A DNA stretch of 64,000 nucleotides from contig NC_067118.1 in NCBI RefSeq assembly GCF_021347895.1, forward strand, positions 17,081,011 through 17,145,010, written 5' to 3'. The translations under genes and the position numbers were made by a program. Within the stretch, counting starts at the first letter, position 1. Each line of letters opens with the position of its first letter. Source of the stretch: Acanthochromis polyacanthus (Eukaryota; Chordata; Actinopteri; Pomacentridae). Below are positions 1 to 9,600 of this stretch, in pieces. Under the pieces are notes generated by a model. The model saw only the letters and a program-made list of their open reading frames with translations. It did not search any database and had not been told where the DNA came from.

Positions 1-274
1 TAATTTACAGGTGAGACAGCCCTCTGTAAGTAGAGCAATCTTATCCTGGACAGTTGCTCAGTGGAGAAACTCTGACTCAAGTCACATGGAAGAAACTACA
101 AGAAATCAATCCATCTTCCAGTGCAAGGATCATAGTTCCATAGTCATCATCATCCAGCCCCATCTGCCACTGCTATTAATATGCTGATGTCCTTGTCTGG
201 ACTGCCCTTTGTCAATACACTGCATGTCAGATGCACAAGAGTGAGAGAAGGGGAAGTAAGAGAGCAGAAGGTAA

Positions 275-358
275 TGCCATTTAATGGACGGCATTACCAG
301 ACAGTATTAGACACCAATAATTACATCTAACCATGTCTGGTAAGACGCCTATCAACAG
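275..358 (-). ncRNA. mir429: miR-429 precursor hairpin
   Basis: Read on the minus strand, this folds into a microRNA hairpin. The 3p mature arm is at 288-309 and begins TAATACTGTCTGGTAATG, with seed AATACTG, followed by the fish-type tail GCCGT. The 5p arm at 326-346 contains TTACCAGACA, which pairs perfectly with TGTCTGGTAA of the 3p arm across a loop of about 16 nt. miR-429 belongs to the miR-8/200 family. It represses zeb1/zeb2 and other mesenchymal genes and marks epithelia and olfactory tissue in fish. It is the third and last hairpin of the cluster, about 1.5 kb after miR-200a, as in other vertebrates. Identity comes from recalled mature sequences and is very secure. Precursor ends are approximate. 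Confidence 0.97.
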
Positions 359-433
359 GCTGGAAGGATGGCCTCTGTTTTCACCTGTGCAAAGAGAAAG
401 ATAAGAATGGAGGGAAGAGAATGGTGCAGCAGA

Positions 434-441
434 AACAGGTT
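434..441. promoter_or_regulatory. Grainyhead-like (GRHL) motif AACAGGTT
   Basis: AACAGGTT is the reverse complement of AACCTGTT, one of the standard forms of the GRHL half-palindrome AACC(G/T)GTT. It lies inside the miR-200 primary transcript region, 75 bp from the miR-429 hairpin. GRHL2 is an epithelial activator known to act on miR-200 genes. A single match is weak; the value is in the group of five in the first 5.6 kb. Confidence 0.35.
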
Positions 442-517
442 GAAATGAGCAGTTCCTCTTTTGTTGCAATCACAGATTCTGTAATTTCATTCAGTTGTAC
501 ATTTAAACTGGCAAAGC

Positions 518-521
<4 letters not shown>

Positions 522-585
<64 letters not shown>
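522..585. repeat. (GA)n microsatellite
   Basis: About 32 uninterrupted GA units. It lies between miR-429 and miR-200a, so its length would vary within the primary transcript. Confidence 0.97.
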
Positions 586-587
<2 letters not shown>

Positions 588-1804
588 AAAGCCACAAGTA
601 AACAGACCAAGAAAAAAGCAAAGTAAGCTAGGCTGGCTTTGCTATTTCTGTTCCAAGTTCCAGTCTCTCTTCATTATTAGATTCATACAAAATATGTGAC
701 CACAACACAAAGAGAAGGGATAACCGGGGAGAAAAAAAAGCTATTTCATGTTTCTGTAGCTTGGATAATGGAGCTGGGTGGGCAAATAAAGGTGTGGCTC
801 AATATTTGTGGGGTATCCTCCTTCAATAAACACTGGGTTTCTACTCACTCGGCATCTATTATTTGCTTTTTTCCTGGTGTGTGTTTGCAGGTCTGTCTAG
901 ATTATGAAAACAATTTAAAATTAACAACACAAGAGCTGTGTTTAGGTTTAATTTATAACACATTGTTTCAAATCAGTAGTTAGTTCTACAAATTTCTTTT
1001 TCTATGTATGTTGTTATATCAAGAAGTAGGTTTCTTTTGGAGGACAAAAGTCTTGTTAAACTGGGAGAGAGTCAGAGCGTCTATAGTTCATGTTTTTAAC
1101 AGTACGGCGTTCTCGGTTGAGTTCATGTGTCTGTTTCAGGATGCGCCACGCTGGTAAGGTTAGGTGGACCAATCATTGCCACACAGCACAAAGACCAACG
1201 CTGCTCAGGGGAGGGAACAAGGAAATAGGGCCTTGCAGGACCGGTGGAACCATCAACCGACTGCTATTCTTTAACTTGGGTGGGGTAGGGCTGCCATAAA
1301 AGCTTTTCTTTTTTCTTTTTTTTAAAGACAGGGAGGTAAGTCAAGAAGTGGAAAACATAAAAGCTTATGTTTATGGCTACTACTGCACAAAAGATCTACT
1401 TTTTCCTTACAGGGATCCATCCCTGTTCAAATTTATTACAGAAAAAGGGTTACATAGCTGTAATTTTAGACCGAATAGCGTCTTGTCAGTCAACGCTTCA
1501 TCTGTACTGCTCTTCCATTTTAGTTTGACTAATCAACATGGCAGTACAGCACAGCCTGGGGCATCTATAATGCAAATGTACTGTAAACAAAAGACAGCAA
1601 TCTTATTATGAGTTTAAGATCAGAGTAAAACGTAAGACACATTACTGGAAAAATCATGCTACCCCAGAATACTGAGGCAGCTGTGCTTGTTGGGTTTACC
1701 CTTCAATGACAACCTACAAGACTTCAACAGTCACTTACATTTGACAATTTAAAGAGAAACTTTGATGGGAAACAATCCCACAGTCACACTGGAGACCACA
1801 TAGT

Positions 1805-1885
1805 CACCCAGAAAACATCGTTACCAGACAGTGTTAGAACAACCATTGTACAATCCAGCACTGCCAGGTAAGATGGATCCTGAGA
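1805..1885 (-). ncRNA. mir200a: miR-200a precursor hairpin
   Basis: On the minus strand the 3p mature arm lies at 1815-1836 and begins TAACACTGTCTGGTAACG, with seed AACACTG, which separates it from miR-200b and miR-429 by one seed base. The 5p arm at 1854-1875 starts CATCTTACCTGGCAGTG and pairs with it, leaving a short loop that includes TGTACAATGG. Family knowledge: miR-200a shares its seed with miR-141 and acts with miR-200b/429 against ZEB factors. It sits about 155 bp from miR-200b and surely shares a primary transcript with it. Precursor ends are approximate. Confidence 0.97.
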
Positions 1886-1982
1886 GCCATTTCTGTTACT
1901 GCTCAAGAATTTGGTCGATCAGGACGGGAGCATGTTGTAGCTAACATTGCTAATGTGGTTTGTCTGGTTGCAGTCTGCTGAT

Positions 1983-2058
1983 GACTATCATCATCATTAC
2001 CAGGCAGTATTAGAGAAAGTGATGATATCCAATGCTGCCTCGTAAGATGGAGATAATC
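1983..2058 (-). ncRNA. mir200b: miR-200b precursor hairpin
   Basis: On the minus strand the 3p mature arm at 1991-2012 begins TAATACTGCCTGGTAATG, with seed AATACTG, the miR-200b/200c/429 seed. The 5p arm at 2028-2049 begins CATCTTACGAGGCAGC and pairs with CTGCCTGGTAATGATG. It is the first hairpin in transcription order (200b, 200a, 429), the same order as the mammalian 1p36.33 cluster. The companion pair miR-200c/141 has different mature arms and is not what is seen here. The call is firm and the ends are approximate. Confidence 0.97.
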
Positions 2059-2418
2059 ACCGAAACACAAAAGCATCTACAGTTCTGTACACACTGACTG
2101 ACACAAAGGCTGCCATTCCTTTGTTTGCAGGACATAGAGTGATATCAGTGGCAGTTAATAAGGGTTAATGAATAAATGAAGGTGGCATCTGCTGAAGCTA
2201 AAAGTCCTTTGTCTGAAAGAAAAAAAGGGGAACTCAGCCCTAATTGATTACAGTAAATGGTCAGCAAGAACCAAACGAGCATTGGACATAAATTAAAAAT
2301 GTGCAACTTTTCCTTTCCACTACCTTAGTTAAGTTACAAAGTTTGAAAGTTGAAGCTAAAACAGAGCTGTGTGTTCCATCAGAAGTAGCACTGTAAATAA
2401 GAATGGGGAAGTCCATAC

Positions 2419-2620
2419 CTGGAGACCACCTCTCCATTGTGTAGCTGCTGAGCCCTTGTTGTGGTTGGGGTTTTTAGCTTAAACTTGCGATCACAGAAGA
2501 CTGGGCCACAGTGCTTGTTAATGATTGCCAAAACCTGTTCTGACTGGTCTAAATCTATGGCACGGCAAGGTTGGGAGGGCTGCTTTTCACACAATACATG
2601 GCTGTTACTAATTTCAAACA
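2419..2620 (-). other. possible spliced exon of the miR-200 primary transcript, with an open frame
   Basis: On the minus strand this 202-nt segment is preceded by a splice acceptor (TCTTACAG) and followed by a donor (GTATGG), and it is open in one frame throughout. The frame contains HVLCEKQPSQPCRAIDL and INKHCGPVFCDRKFKL. It lies about 360 nt before miR-200b in transcription order. I recognise no protein family. The simplest reading is a noncoding exon of the host transcript with a chance open frame; a small unrecognised protein is the alternative. It also contains an AACCTGTT motif at 2532-2539. Confidence 0.25.
2532..2539. promoter_or_regulatory. GRHL motif AACCTGTT
   Basis: An exact AACCTGTT, about 0.5 kb upstream of miR-200b on the transcribed strand. 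It is one of five GRHL-type matches in the miR-200 locus. Confidence 0.35.
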
Positions 2621-3205
2621 CTGTAAGACGCATACATCCACTCAAAAATGCCACCGAGTCAAAAGCACGTCACCCTCGGGGAGCTCTTTCTGTTCCACGT
2701 CGTGCTGTCTCCCTGCAGATGGGTAACTGGGTTTTCAAGTTGCAACGCACTGTTCTTGTTCTAATAAAGTAGTATTGTCAAGTCAGTTTCAACAATGTTT
2801 TATGGAATCAAAGAAAAGAAGAGCTTTTTTTTCCTGTTTTCCGTTGGTGGACCTCTCTTTGTGTTTGCTGAGTGATGAAAGGCTGATGGAATGCTGCTCA
2901 GCTCGACCTGAGCCAACGCTGTGTATGCAGAAGGTCACTGAAACAGCCCTCATTTACTGAATAACATGGATCATTCACAGGTACAACGCGTGAAATCGTA
3001 ACACCTCGTACGGACATTTAACGTACGTTATGATTCTCTGAATTTAGCATTCAAGCATTTTAGTTGTTACCTACAAGTGAAGAGTTCCCCTTTTTTCTTT
3101 GACAAAGATTTAGAGTTTTGTTCAAATCAATAAGAAGTAACCTTTTCTTATTTGAATCTTAATAAAATGACTAACTTTACGGCATTTTCGTGTTAATTAA
3201 AACAC

Positions 3206-3213
3206 AACAGGTT
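3206..3213. promoter_or_regulatory. GRHL motif AACAGGTT
   Basis: An exact AACAGGTT, 1.1 kb upstream of miR-200b. It counts mainly as part of the cluster of five such motifs. Confidence 0.35.
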
Positions 3214-3596
3214 TCAAGTTATCCTGTAAGTTATGCACAAGTGGAGCACAGGGGAGAGACGGGGAGGGAGAAAGAAAAGAGAATCGAAGGGAGGGAAAAG
3301 TTTGGGGGAAAGAAGGTGGAGAAGGAAAACAGAGAATGCACCTGTAACCTTACCGTCATGAAAGGTACCCCAAGGAAAGAATGTAACAAAACCGAAGAAA
3401 AGTGAGTACGTTTAGAGGGTGGGGGCCAAAAAAGAAAGAGAAAAAAGATCTTGAATTTCCAGCCCACTGCCTGAGAACGCTCCGTCTTCCTCCCGGTCAG
3501 GCAGGCCCCATGAAATGAGAAAGCCAAGCAGACCTGCTCTCCCAGACTCTATTTAGTTAATCATCAGCATTATATACCAGTGCTGCAGGCCCTCTG

Positions 3597-3601
3597 AGAA
3601 A

Positions 3602-3652
<51 letters not shown>
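3597..3652. repeat. (GAAA)n microsatellite
   Basis: Fourteen or so GAAA units in an uninterrupted row. Confidence 0.97.
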
Positions 3653-3654
<2 letters not shown>

Positions 3655-4236
3655 TAGCCCAGAAAATTCAAGCAGGTGAAAACAAGTTGTGAAAATAACA
3701 GTACCTGATCAAAGTAGAGCATGTCGCGTGTCACTTCTCAAATATATAACCGAACCCCACGTCCTCTCAGTTTGGCCTCCATTTGTCCAAATACTTCCTC
3801 TTCTGCTAGTCATGGCGATATACTGCAGAATTATTCCCATTGTTGTACATAGAGCTGCATGCAGTGGGAGTCTTAACCGCTTAAAGCTACCCACACGTTT
3901 TGCCTGTTCAAAGTAAGGCGTGATCAGGTAACTCTGCCCTCTCTGCTGGAATGTGACTCTGCTGTGAAGTGAACAACCCGATAGGTAAACTGGCCTGGCC
4001 CTTAATCAATAGTTGCTGTCTTTGTGAGAAAACAATGGCGGGGAAACCCAAAACCTTATTTAACTCCAGACCTTATCTCAGCGCCACCTAATTGGGCCTT
4101 CAGACCACTGAGGAGGAGCATGGTAACTGTGATATTTAGGCCATGATACTGCTTATCATCCATGCGCCACTCAAGCTCCTGGGCCGCGTATTTAAACATA
4201 TACTTACTGACCGAGTAGTTTTACACGTGTTATATA

Positions 4237-4250
4237 CCCCCCCCCCCCCC
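4237..4250. repeat. poly-C run
   Basis: Fourteen consecutive C bases, followed by GG. Such runs are prone to length error in both replication and sequencing. Confidence 0.9.
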
Positions 4251-5103
4251 GGCTTGGTGTTAACTTTGTTTTTTTTAATGTAACACGTGTAATTATATTT
4301 CCTAATCTTAGTTACTTTAATTAAAAAAAGGGAAAACTGTTTGTTTTTTCCCCCAAATATTAGCATAGCATAAATTTATTTTGTTATCTAAAAAAAAAAA
4401 GGCCCTGGCCCACAATGCAGTGTCATTCACCCTATCAACTGAATCATATCGCAGTTTAACTTCACCTTTCACCTGCAGTGGTGATAAGAGCTACACACAC
4501 TCAAACCTGTGATTCAAATATGAACAAACAACATAAAATGGGTCCACCACCTCTTCTGGCTTCCCGGTGATTGAATGTCACCCTGTTGAAACTCTATTCC
4601 GCACTTCCCGCCCTGTTGCCATACACTGGCGGTGCAACTGGCACTCATGTGACTTGCAGCTATTCAGGTGTATGAAAGAAATGAACAAATGTTTCTCTTT
4701 CCACCAATCACAACCTTCCACCTCGCTCTGCAGTCGTCGCTGTACAGTAAGCGGTCGACATTTTCCCTCCATTTTCCCCTCGCCTTCCCGACTTCCACGG
4801 CCCTCAGCTGCTTAAAAATATCTCAATAGCAGCTTGGAACACATAATAATGTTCTTTCTAGTGGAAATTCACTCTCTGCTCTGTCCGGCTCTGCGCTCTG
4901 TCTCAACTTGCAGCCGAACCTCAGACGAAAGAAAAAATGGATGAGCAGACATTTTACGTCTCAGTCCCATCCACCTCATAACAGATAGCGCATGAAACGG
5001 GCATCGTTTAAGCGAATCTCAATGTTGAAAAGTCAACAGAGAAAAGCGAATAACAGGGTAAACGTGGAAACAAAAGTTTAACAGATCAAGGCGTTACAGT
5101 TCA

Positions 5104-5111
5104 ACAGGTTG
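5104..5111. promoter_or_regulatory. GRHL motif AACAGGTT
   Basis: An exact match in the candidate promoter region, 476 bp from a second one at 5580-5587. Confidence 0.4.
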
Positions 5112-5579
5112 TTGAAAAAAGTTGCCAAAGAGTTCTGAACTTGTGAACGTATCGTATTGATAATGTTTCTTAAACTAATCACGTAATGCTGACAGGTTAT
5201 TCATTTGTAAGGCTGTATCGTACCGTAATGTCGTGGATGCCTCCTCGTAAAGCACATTTAACGCTTTGAAAGACGGAGTCAGCCTCTGTCTTCATTTCCT
5301 CTGACAAGTCTGGCAGTTTGCCTTTACCTGCCCTAACTGGTCTATCCAGTTTAGGAATGAGCGTTGGCTTCTATTGTTTCCTCTTCTGTCTCGCTGCTTA
5401 AATGGAGCTGGAATTTGATACACGTTATTTTCGATTCCCATCGAAACTACCTAGACCCTCCTATATCAGCACGCAATCACTGAGGGCTTCATACGATGAC
5501 CTAATATGTTTGCCACACATTTCCTGCCCTTAGCCGATTACCAAATGTCTTTAAAGTTTTAACTGCACTGTCACTGAGC

Positions 5580-5587
5580 AACAGGTT
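5580..5587. promoter_or_regulatory. GRHL motif AACAGGTT
   Basis: An exact match in the candidate promoter region, 79 bp from the E-box CAGGTG at 5666-5671. Confidence 0.4.
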
Positions 5588-5654
5588 AGGACGACGACTC
5601 AACTGCTAAAGATGGAGAATGAAGACAAAGAAGGGATCATGTTTGTGAATTTAC

Positions 5655-5874
5655 CCAGTCTTTCCCAGGTGCAGTCACCGAGCCAGAAAACCAAGACAAG
5701 AGGCATCATTGTATGAGGGCTCTTGACGCGCCCCGTTGGCCAGTCTTCCTCTTTCCTGCTCCTGCTGAAGGACAGTCGACCTCTGGAGTGGCGATTACGA
5801 AGAAAAAAAGCCGTCCTCTCAGGTAGATGTAGCCGTAGAATCGGAAGAAGAGCCAAACCCAGCGACAAAACCAA
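5655..5874 (-). other. possible first exon of the miR-200 primary transcript
   Basis: On the minus strand a donor site (CTGG|GTAAAT) follows 5655. An upstream open frame ends in phase with the acceptor at 2620, so the two segments could be joined as exons. The frame starts MVLSLGLALLPILRL, which by itself would resemble a hydrophobic leader. The position, 3.6 kb upstream of miR-200b, suits a first exon. There is no homology evidence, so this is a hypothesis for transcript data. The 5' limit shown is only that of the open frame. Confidence 0.2.
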
Positions 5875-6045
5875 CCAGTTTGAAGCACGTCACTTATCTT
5901 CCCGCTGCCAGAGCAAAACTTGTTTTTTTCCATGAGCTCTCGTTGACGGTGTTAGGCGGTTAACCTCCTCAAGAAGACAGAGGCTGAATTTGTAAAGGGC
6001 TTGGTTTACATGTAGCCTGACTCCCCCTCCTCCTCTTTTCCCCCA

Positions 6046-6100
6046 CAGGTGTAATTTTCAGGTCGCAGCCAATCTCCTTAGCCTCTGGCGCTTACAGGTG
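6046..6100. promoter_or_regulatory. paired CAGGTG E-boxes flanking a CCAAT box
   Basis: CAGGTG occurs at 6046-6051 and 6095-6100 with CCAAT between them at 6069-6073. Two closely spaced E-boxes of this type are the classical arrangement bound by the two zinc-finger clusters of ZEB1/ZEB2. These factors repress the miR-200 genes and are in turn their targets. Binding is inferred from the motif only. Confidence 0.45.
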
Positions 6101-6620
6101 TGTCCCCCGCACTGTCTTTGGCCAATCGTGGTCGAGACGAACCCTTCCCCCTCGAACCCCTCCCGCCCTCTTACTCCCACCTCACCAGTTTGCTCACCTC
6201 CGCCCTCCCCATCGGCCCCCAGGTACCTTGTTGTGTGTTTTTTATGATGTCAGCTCAAGCTTCTGTGGGAACGACCTCCTCTGTTCCTATTACAACACAG
6301 ACAACAGCTAAACCACCATCATCCTCAACTGCTGAACACACCCATCCCGTCCAGGCAGAAAAATAAATCATCAGGCCCGACACAATATGAGGGCCAAGTA
6401 CTCAAAAACCTGTATCTGTAAGGTTTTGTAACAAGCATCAACTTTTAACTACTTCTCAGCTGCATTATAAGCCCGTCCTAACCTGAAATACCTGCCCTTT
6501 GCTCTCATGGCTTCCTTCTGCCTTTCTTTGTGTTCACACACCTATTTTTGCACGAACAATAACCCGGCCGAGTTACAGCAAGAGCGACAGGTGAACAAAG
6601 TGCAGGTGAGTAAAACCTCA

Positions 6621-7266
6621 GAAAGACACAGCAGCAGTTGGAGTAGTGTGGGGGAGCAGCGACAAGAGGCCTGATAGAGTTCTTGGCCCCTAAGGCCAAA
6701 CAGGGTCCTAATCCAAAACCCGGCCAGGGCTTGGCTGGATGCTGTGCAAGACAGCCAATTTCGGTCTTGAGGTGTAATTGTTGGGATTAGTCTCTCAACA
6801 ATGAGCACAATGCCAGAGCCATATCCTGTTTCAGCTGGGGCGTGGCACCGGTTGCTGCAGAACTACACTGGCAAAGATGGAAGAAGCACAGAGCTGTAAG
6901 CTGTAAAGCAAACAGACATCTGTGAAGTAGTGATAGACAATAAAAACGACAATAAAATAATATATGGCCCACCATTCAGTCTACTCTATAAATTGTAATA
7001 TAGTTATGACACTAAAGCTCTGTGTTCAGCCTCACTTCAAATTGCACTATGGATAGTGAGCTAATTCAGGCTGAGTGGTTGCCTTTTCTTGACAGAAGCC
7101 CTCATTCAGACTGCACACCACGTCCTACAAAATCAGAAAAAAAGAACCAGAAGCAGAAAATTATTACTTTCAGAATTGAAACTATAAAGGTGGATTTGTT
7201 TTGTTGTGGGTCTGAACATCCACTCTTACCAGAATGAAACAAATCAAAGAAGAAAGCTCCTAATAT
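6621..7266. other. no gene seen
   Basis: Ordinary non-repetitive sequence between the candidate regulatory region and the IS630-like element. The frames found here are short and unsupported. Confidence 0.5.
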
Positions 7267-9600
7267 ATTTACAATTTTTCACAATTGCTAAAACACTAAA
7301 CCCCATGCTCTGAACCAAATTTTCAGTGGCCTAAACTCATTTTTGGAATCAAACACTCTTTTGGCGAAAACTTAAACACTGTTCAGGTCCTATGCTCAAT
7401 TCGCAAAACTCATCTGCTCTTTTTTGCAAAACCTTAGACACATTCTCAGTCACTAAACACATTTCACATTTTTGCAAAATTGTAATCACTGGCAGAAAAA
7501 TGTGAACACAACTCCAACACAGCTGTCATCTTTTACACACAACAACTCAAAATTGAACACACATGTCTCTAATGGTGTGATCAGACCAACTGGGAAGGAT
7601 AAAAGCCAGTTCAGAGTGCACAGGTGGCACATGTGCTTCCATGTTTATGGAAACATACAGAGAGGCAGAGGAGTTCGCGGAGGAAGAGGACGAGGAAGGG
7701 GAAGACCTAGAACAGTCAAAACGGATGAAATTCGGGCAACTATTGTCCACCATGTCCTGGTTCATGGGATGACAATGGGAGAGGCAGGACAAAGAGTCCA
7801 ACCCAATTTGAGCAGGTTCTCTGTGGCCGGCATCATCAGGACATTCAGAGAAGACAACAGGTAATTGTGTCTTCGACATACGTGTATTTACTGTATATGT
7901 TTTTGACATCAAGAATACTACTGTACTTTACTGTAAGTACTGTAATGCTCATTACAATACTGTTTTTACTGGCTGGATATGTTTGTAAGTGCATTTTCCT
8001 CTTTGTAGAATTGAAAGACGACCACATGAGGGAGGAAGGCCTTCTATGTTCTCCCAACAGCAAGAAAGATTCATTGTTGACATGGTCCTTCAACATAATG
8101 CCATCTGACTCTGGGATATCCAGCAGAGAGTGATTGAAGACCATGTCAACTTTGATGGAATCAATAGTATGTCTCTGTCAACTATTGATCGTGTCCTCCA
8201 ACGAAACAGACTCAGCATGAAACAAGTGTACAGGGTACCCTTTGAGCGCAACTCTGCAAGAGTCAAAGATCGAAGATATCAGTATGTGCAGGTAAGTGTA
8301 ACCTACACACACTTTCCGCACGGATGCTTTCAGTACAACTGTCTGCTCAGAGGCCGACTGTTACTGTGGGCTAGTAGTTGCAGTTGCTCCTTTTACAGTA
8401 CTGTAAACTATGTTGTATGTAAATCTGGAGTGCATACTGTAAATACACTCTTGAAGTCTTTCTGTATTACTTACTGTACTAAACTACTTTTTTATCTATT
8501 TTTATAGAGAGTGTTTGAACTGGATTCCATGGAAAGGCCCTATGAATACATTTTCATAGATGAAGCAGGGTTCAATCTGGCAAAAAGGAGGCAGAGAGGC
8601 CTTGGTCAATTGGTCAACGTGCCTTTGTGGAAGTCCCTGGCCAGCGTGGTGGCAATGTCACCCTTTGTGCAGCCATAAGTAACTGGGGGGTTCTCCACCA
8701 TCATGCAAACCTGGGGCCATAAAACACTGAACATCTCCTGGCATTTCTAGGTGGTCTACAGAATGTTATGACTGAACGTGAGCAGCAGAATCAGCAAGAA
8801 GTGCATCCTCTATATGTCATAGTTTGAGACAATGTGAGGTTTCACCATGCTGTCCTGATTCGTGAGTGGTTCACTAACAACCAGAGCTTCATCAAGGTTT
8901 TCCATCCACCCTACAGCCCCTTCCTGAATCCAATAGAGGAGTTTTTCTCTGCATGGAGGTGGAAGGTCTATGACCAACAGCCCTACACCAGGGAAACTGT
9001 ATTGGAGGCAATGGAACAGGCCTGTGATGAGATAACTGCAGAGTCTTCTCAAGGCTGGTTTCGGCACACCAGAGGGTTCTTCCCCCATTGTCTGGCAAGG
9101 GAAAAAATTGCCTGCGACATAGATGAAGTCCTCTGGCCAGACCCTGCACAAAGACAAGATGTTGGAGAATGAATCTCCATGACCGTGACTATGCAGTAGT
9201 GTGCTTTTGTTTAGTTTGTTTTGTATTTATTTTTTGTTATGAAAGTGAATTTAGATATCACTTTGACTTCGATGATTTATTTTTTTTGCTAAATGCATTT
9301 ACAGTAAAATAAACATTTTCTGTTCACTACATGGACTGCGTGCTGTGTCCTAAGTTATTTCATGTAGTGTTTAATGAATGATCTGAGGTGAACATGTTTT
9401 TACTTGCTGTGTGTAAGATCTGAATGCATAGTTTGGTTTTGAACACAGGAGAACTGGTTTTGAGGTGATAGTTTGATTTTGACAGAAAAGTCTGAGGTTT
9501 TGTGAATGTAGTTTGAATTTTTGGATTTGTGTTTAAGGTTTTGAGAAAATGGGTAGAGGTTTCAAGAAATGTGTTTTAGCAATTGTGAAAAACTGTAAAT
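7267..9600 (+). mobile_element. IS630/Tc1-mariner-type DNA transposon, inactive
   Basis: The 2,334-bp unit is bounded by inverted repeats of about 30 bp. The left end (7267-7296) contains TTTTTCACAATTGCTAAAAC, and the right end (9571-9600) has the reverse complement with one mismatch. Just inside both ends are AT-rich tracts with repeated AAAC and ACACT motifs. The interior encodes a three-exon DDE transposase relic. A TA target duplication is possible on the left (7266-7267) but the right side reads TC, so the duplication is not proven. Confidence 0.85.
7472..9172 (+). pseudogene. IS630-like DDE transposase, split by introns and broken
   Basis: Exon 1 (to 7860) encodes an RGRGRGRPRTVKTDE stretch followed by a helix-turn-helix-like region. 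An intron at 7861-8008 (GT...AG) joins DNR to IERRPHEGGRP. A second intron at 8292-8507 leads into FIDEAGFNL, which carries the first catalytic D. The second D is in DNVRFHH and the E in NPIEEFF, with 35 residues between them (DD35E-like). Breaks seen: TGA near 8106, a frameshift near 8605-8612, TAA near 8719 and TGA near 8826 just before the second D. The copy cannot make a full protein. The C-terminal frame from 8834 to 9172 is open. Assignment rests on the PYSPFLNPIE motif of this superfamily. The exact start is uncertain. Confidence 0.85.

Larger units (their letters stand above)
359..1804 (-). other. spacer between miR-429 and miR-200a, body of the primary transcript
   Basis: The stretch is AT-rich and holds a 64-bp (GA)n tract but no other hairpin of microRNA type and no supported coding region. 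Because the flanking hairpins belong to one conserved cluster on the minus strand, it is inferred to be transcribed as part of the primary microRNA. The ORFs in it are short and show no recognisable domain. Confidence 0.6.
2621..4560. other. upstream region of the miR-200 cluster, no gene seen
   Basis: This stretch holds a purine-rich block (3240-3410), a (GAAA)n tract, a poly-C run and AT-rich sequence. The ORFs here are low-complexity purine or pyrimidine readings. It includes a CACCTG E-box at 3339-3344, another at 4470-4475 and a GRHL motif at 3206-3213. It is probably intron or proximal regulatory DNA of the primary microRNA. Confidence 0.5.
4560..6620 (-). promoter_or_regulatory. candidate promoter/enhancer region of the miR-200b/200a/429 transcript
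   Basis: Relative to its surroundings this 2-kb block is richer in G+C and CpG, lacks recognisable repeats and starts 2.5 kb upstream of miR-200b on the minus strand. It holds E-boxes CAGGTG at 4665-4670, 5666-5671, 6046-6051, 6095-6100, 6588-6593 and 6603-6608, GRHL motifs at 5104-5111 and 5580-5587, and CCAAT on the plus strand at 6069-6073 and 6122-6126. In mammals the miR-200b cluster promoter lies about 4 kb upstream and is repressed by ZEB1/ZEB2 through such E-boxes. Promoter identity here is inference from composition, motifs and position. No TATA box is obvious and the start site is unknown. Confidence 0.5.

Noticed and set aside
2379..2654. 91-codon minus-strand frame as a protein-coding gene
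   Set aside because: No recognisable family. It lies just upstream of miR-200b, where a noncoding host transcript is expected. Kept only as a possible exon.
3231..3527. Frames on both strands in a purine-rich stretch
   Set aside because: Low-complexity composition (GAAAGG / CTTTCC) generates open frames without meaning.
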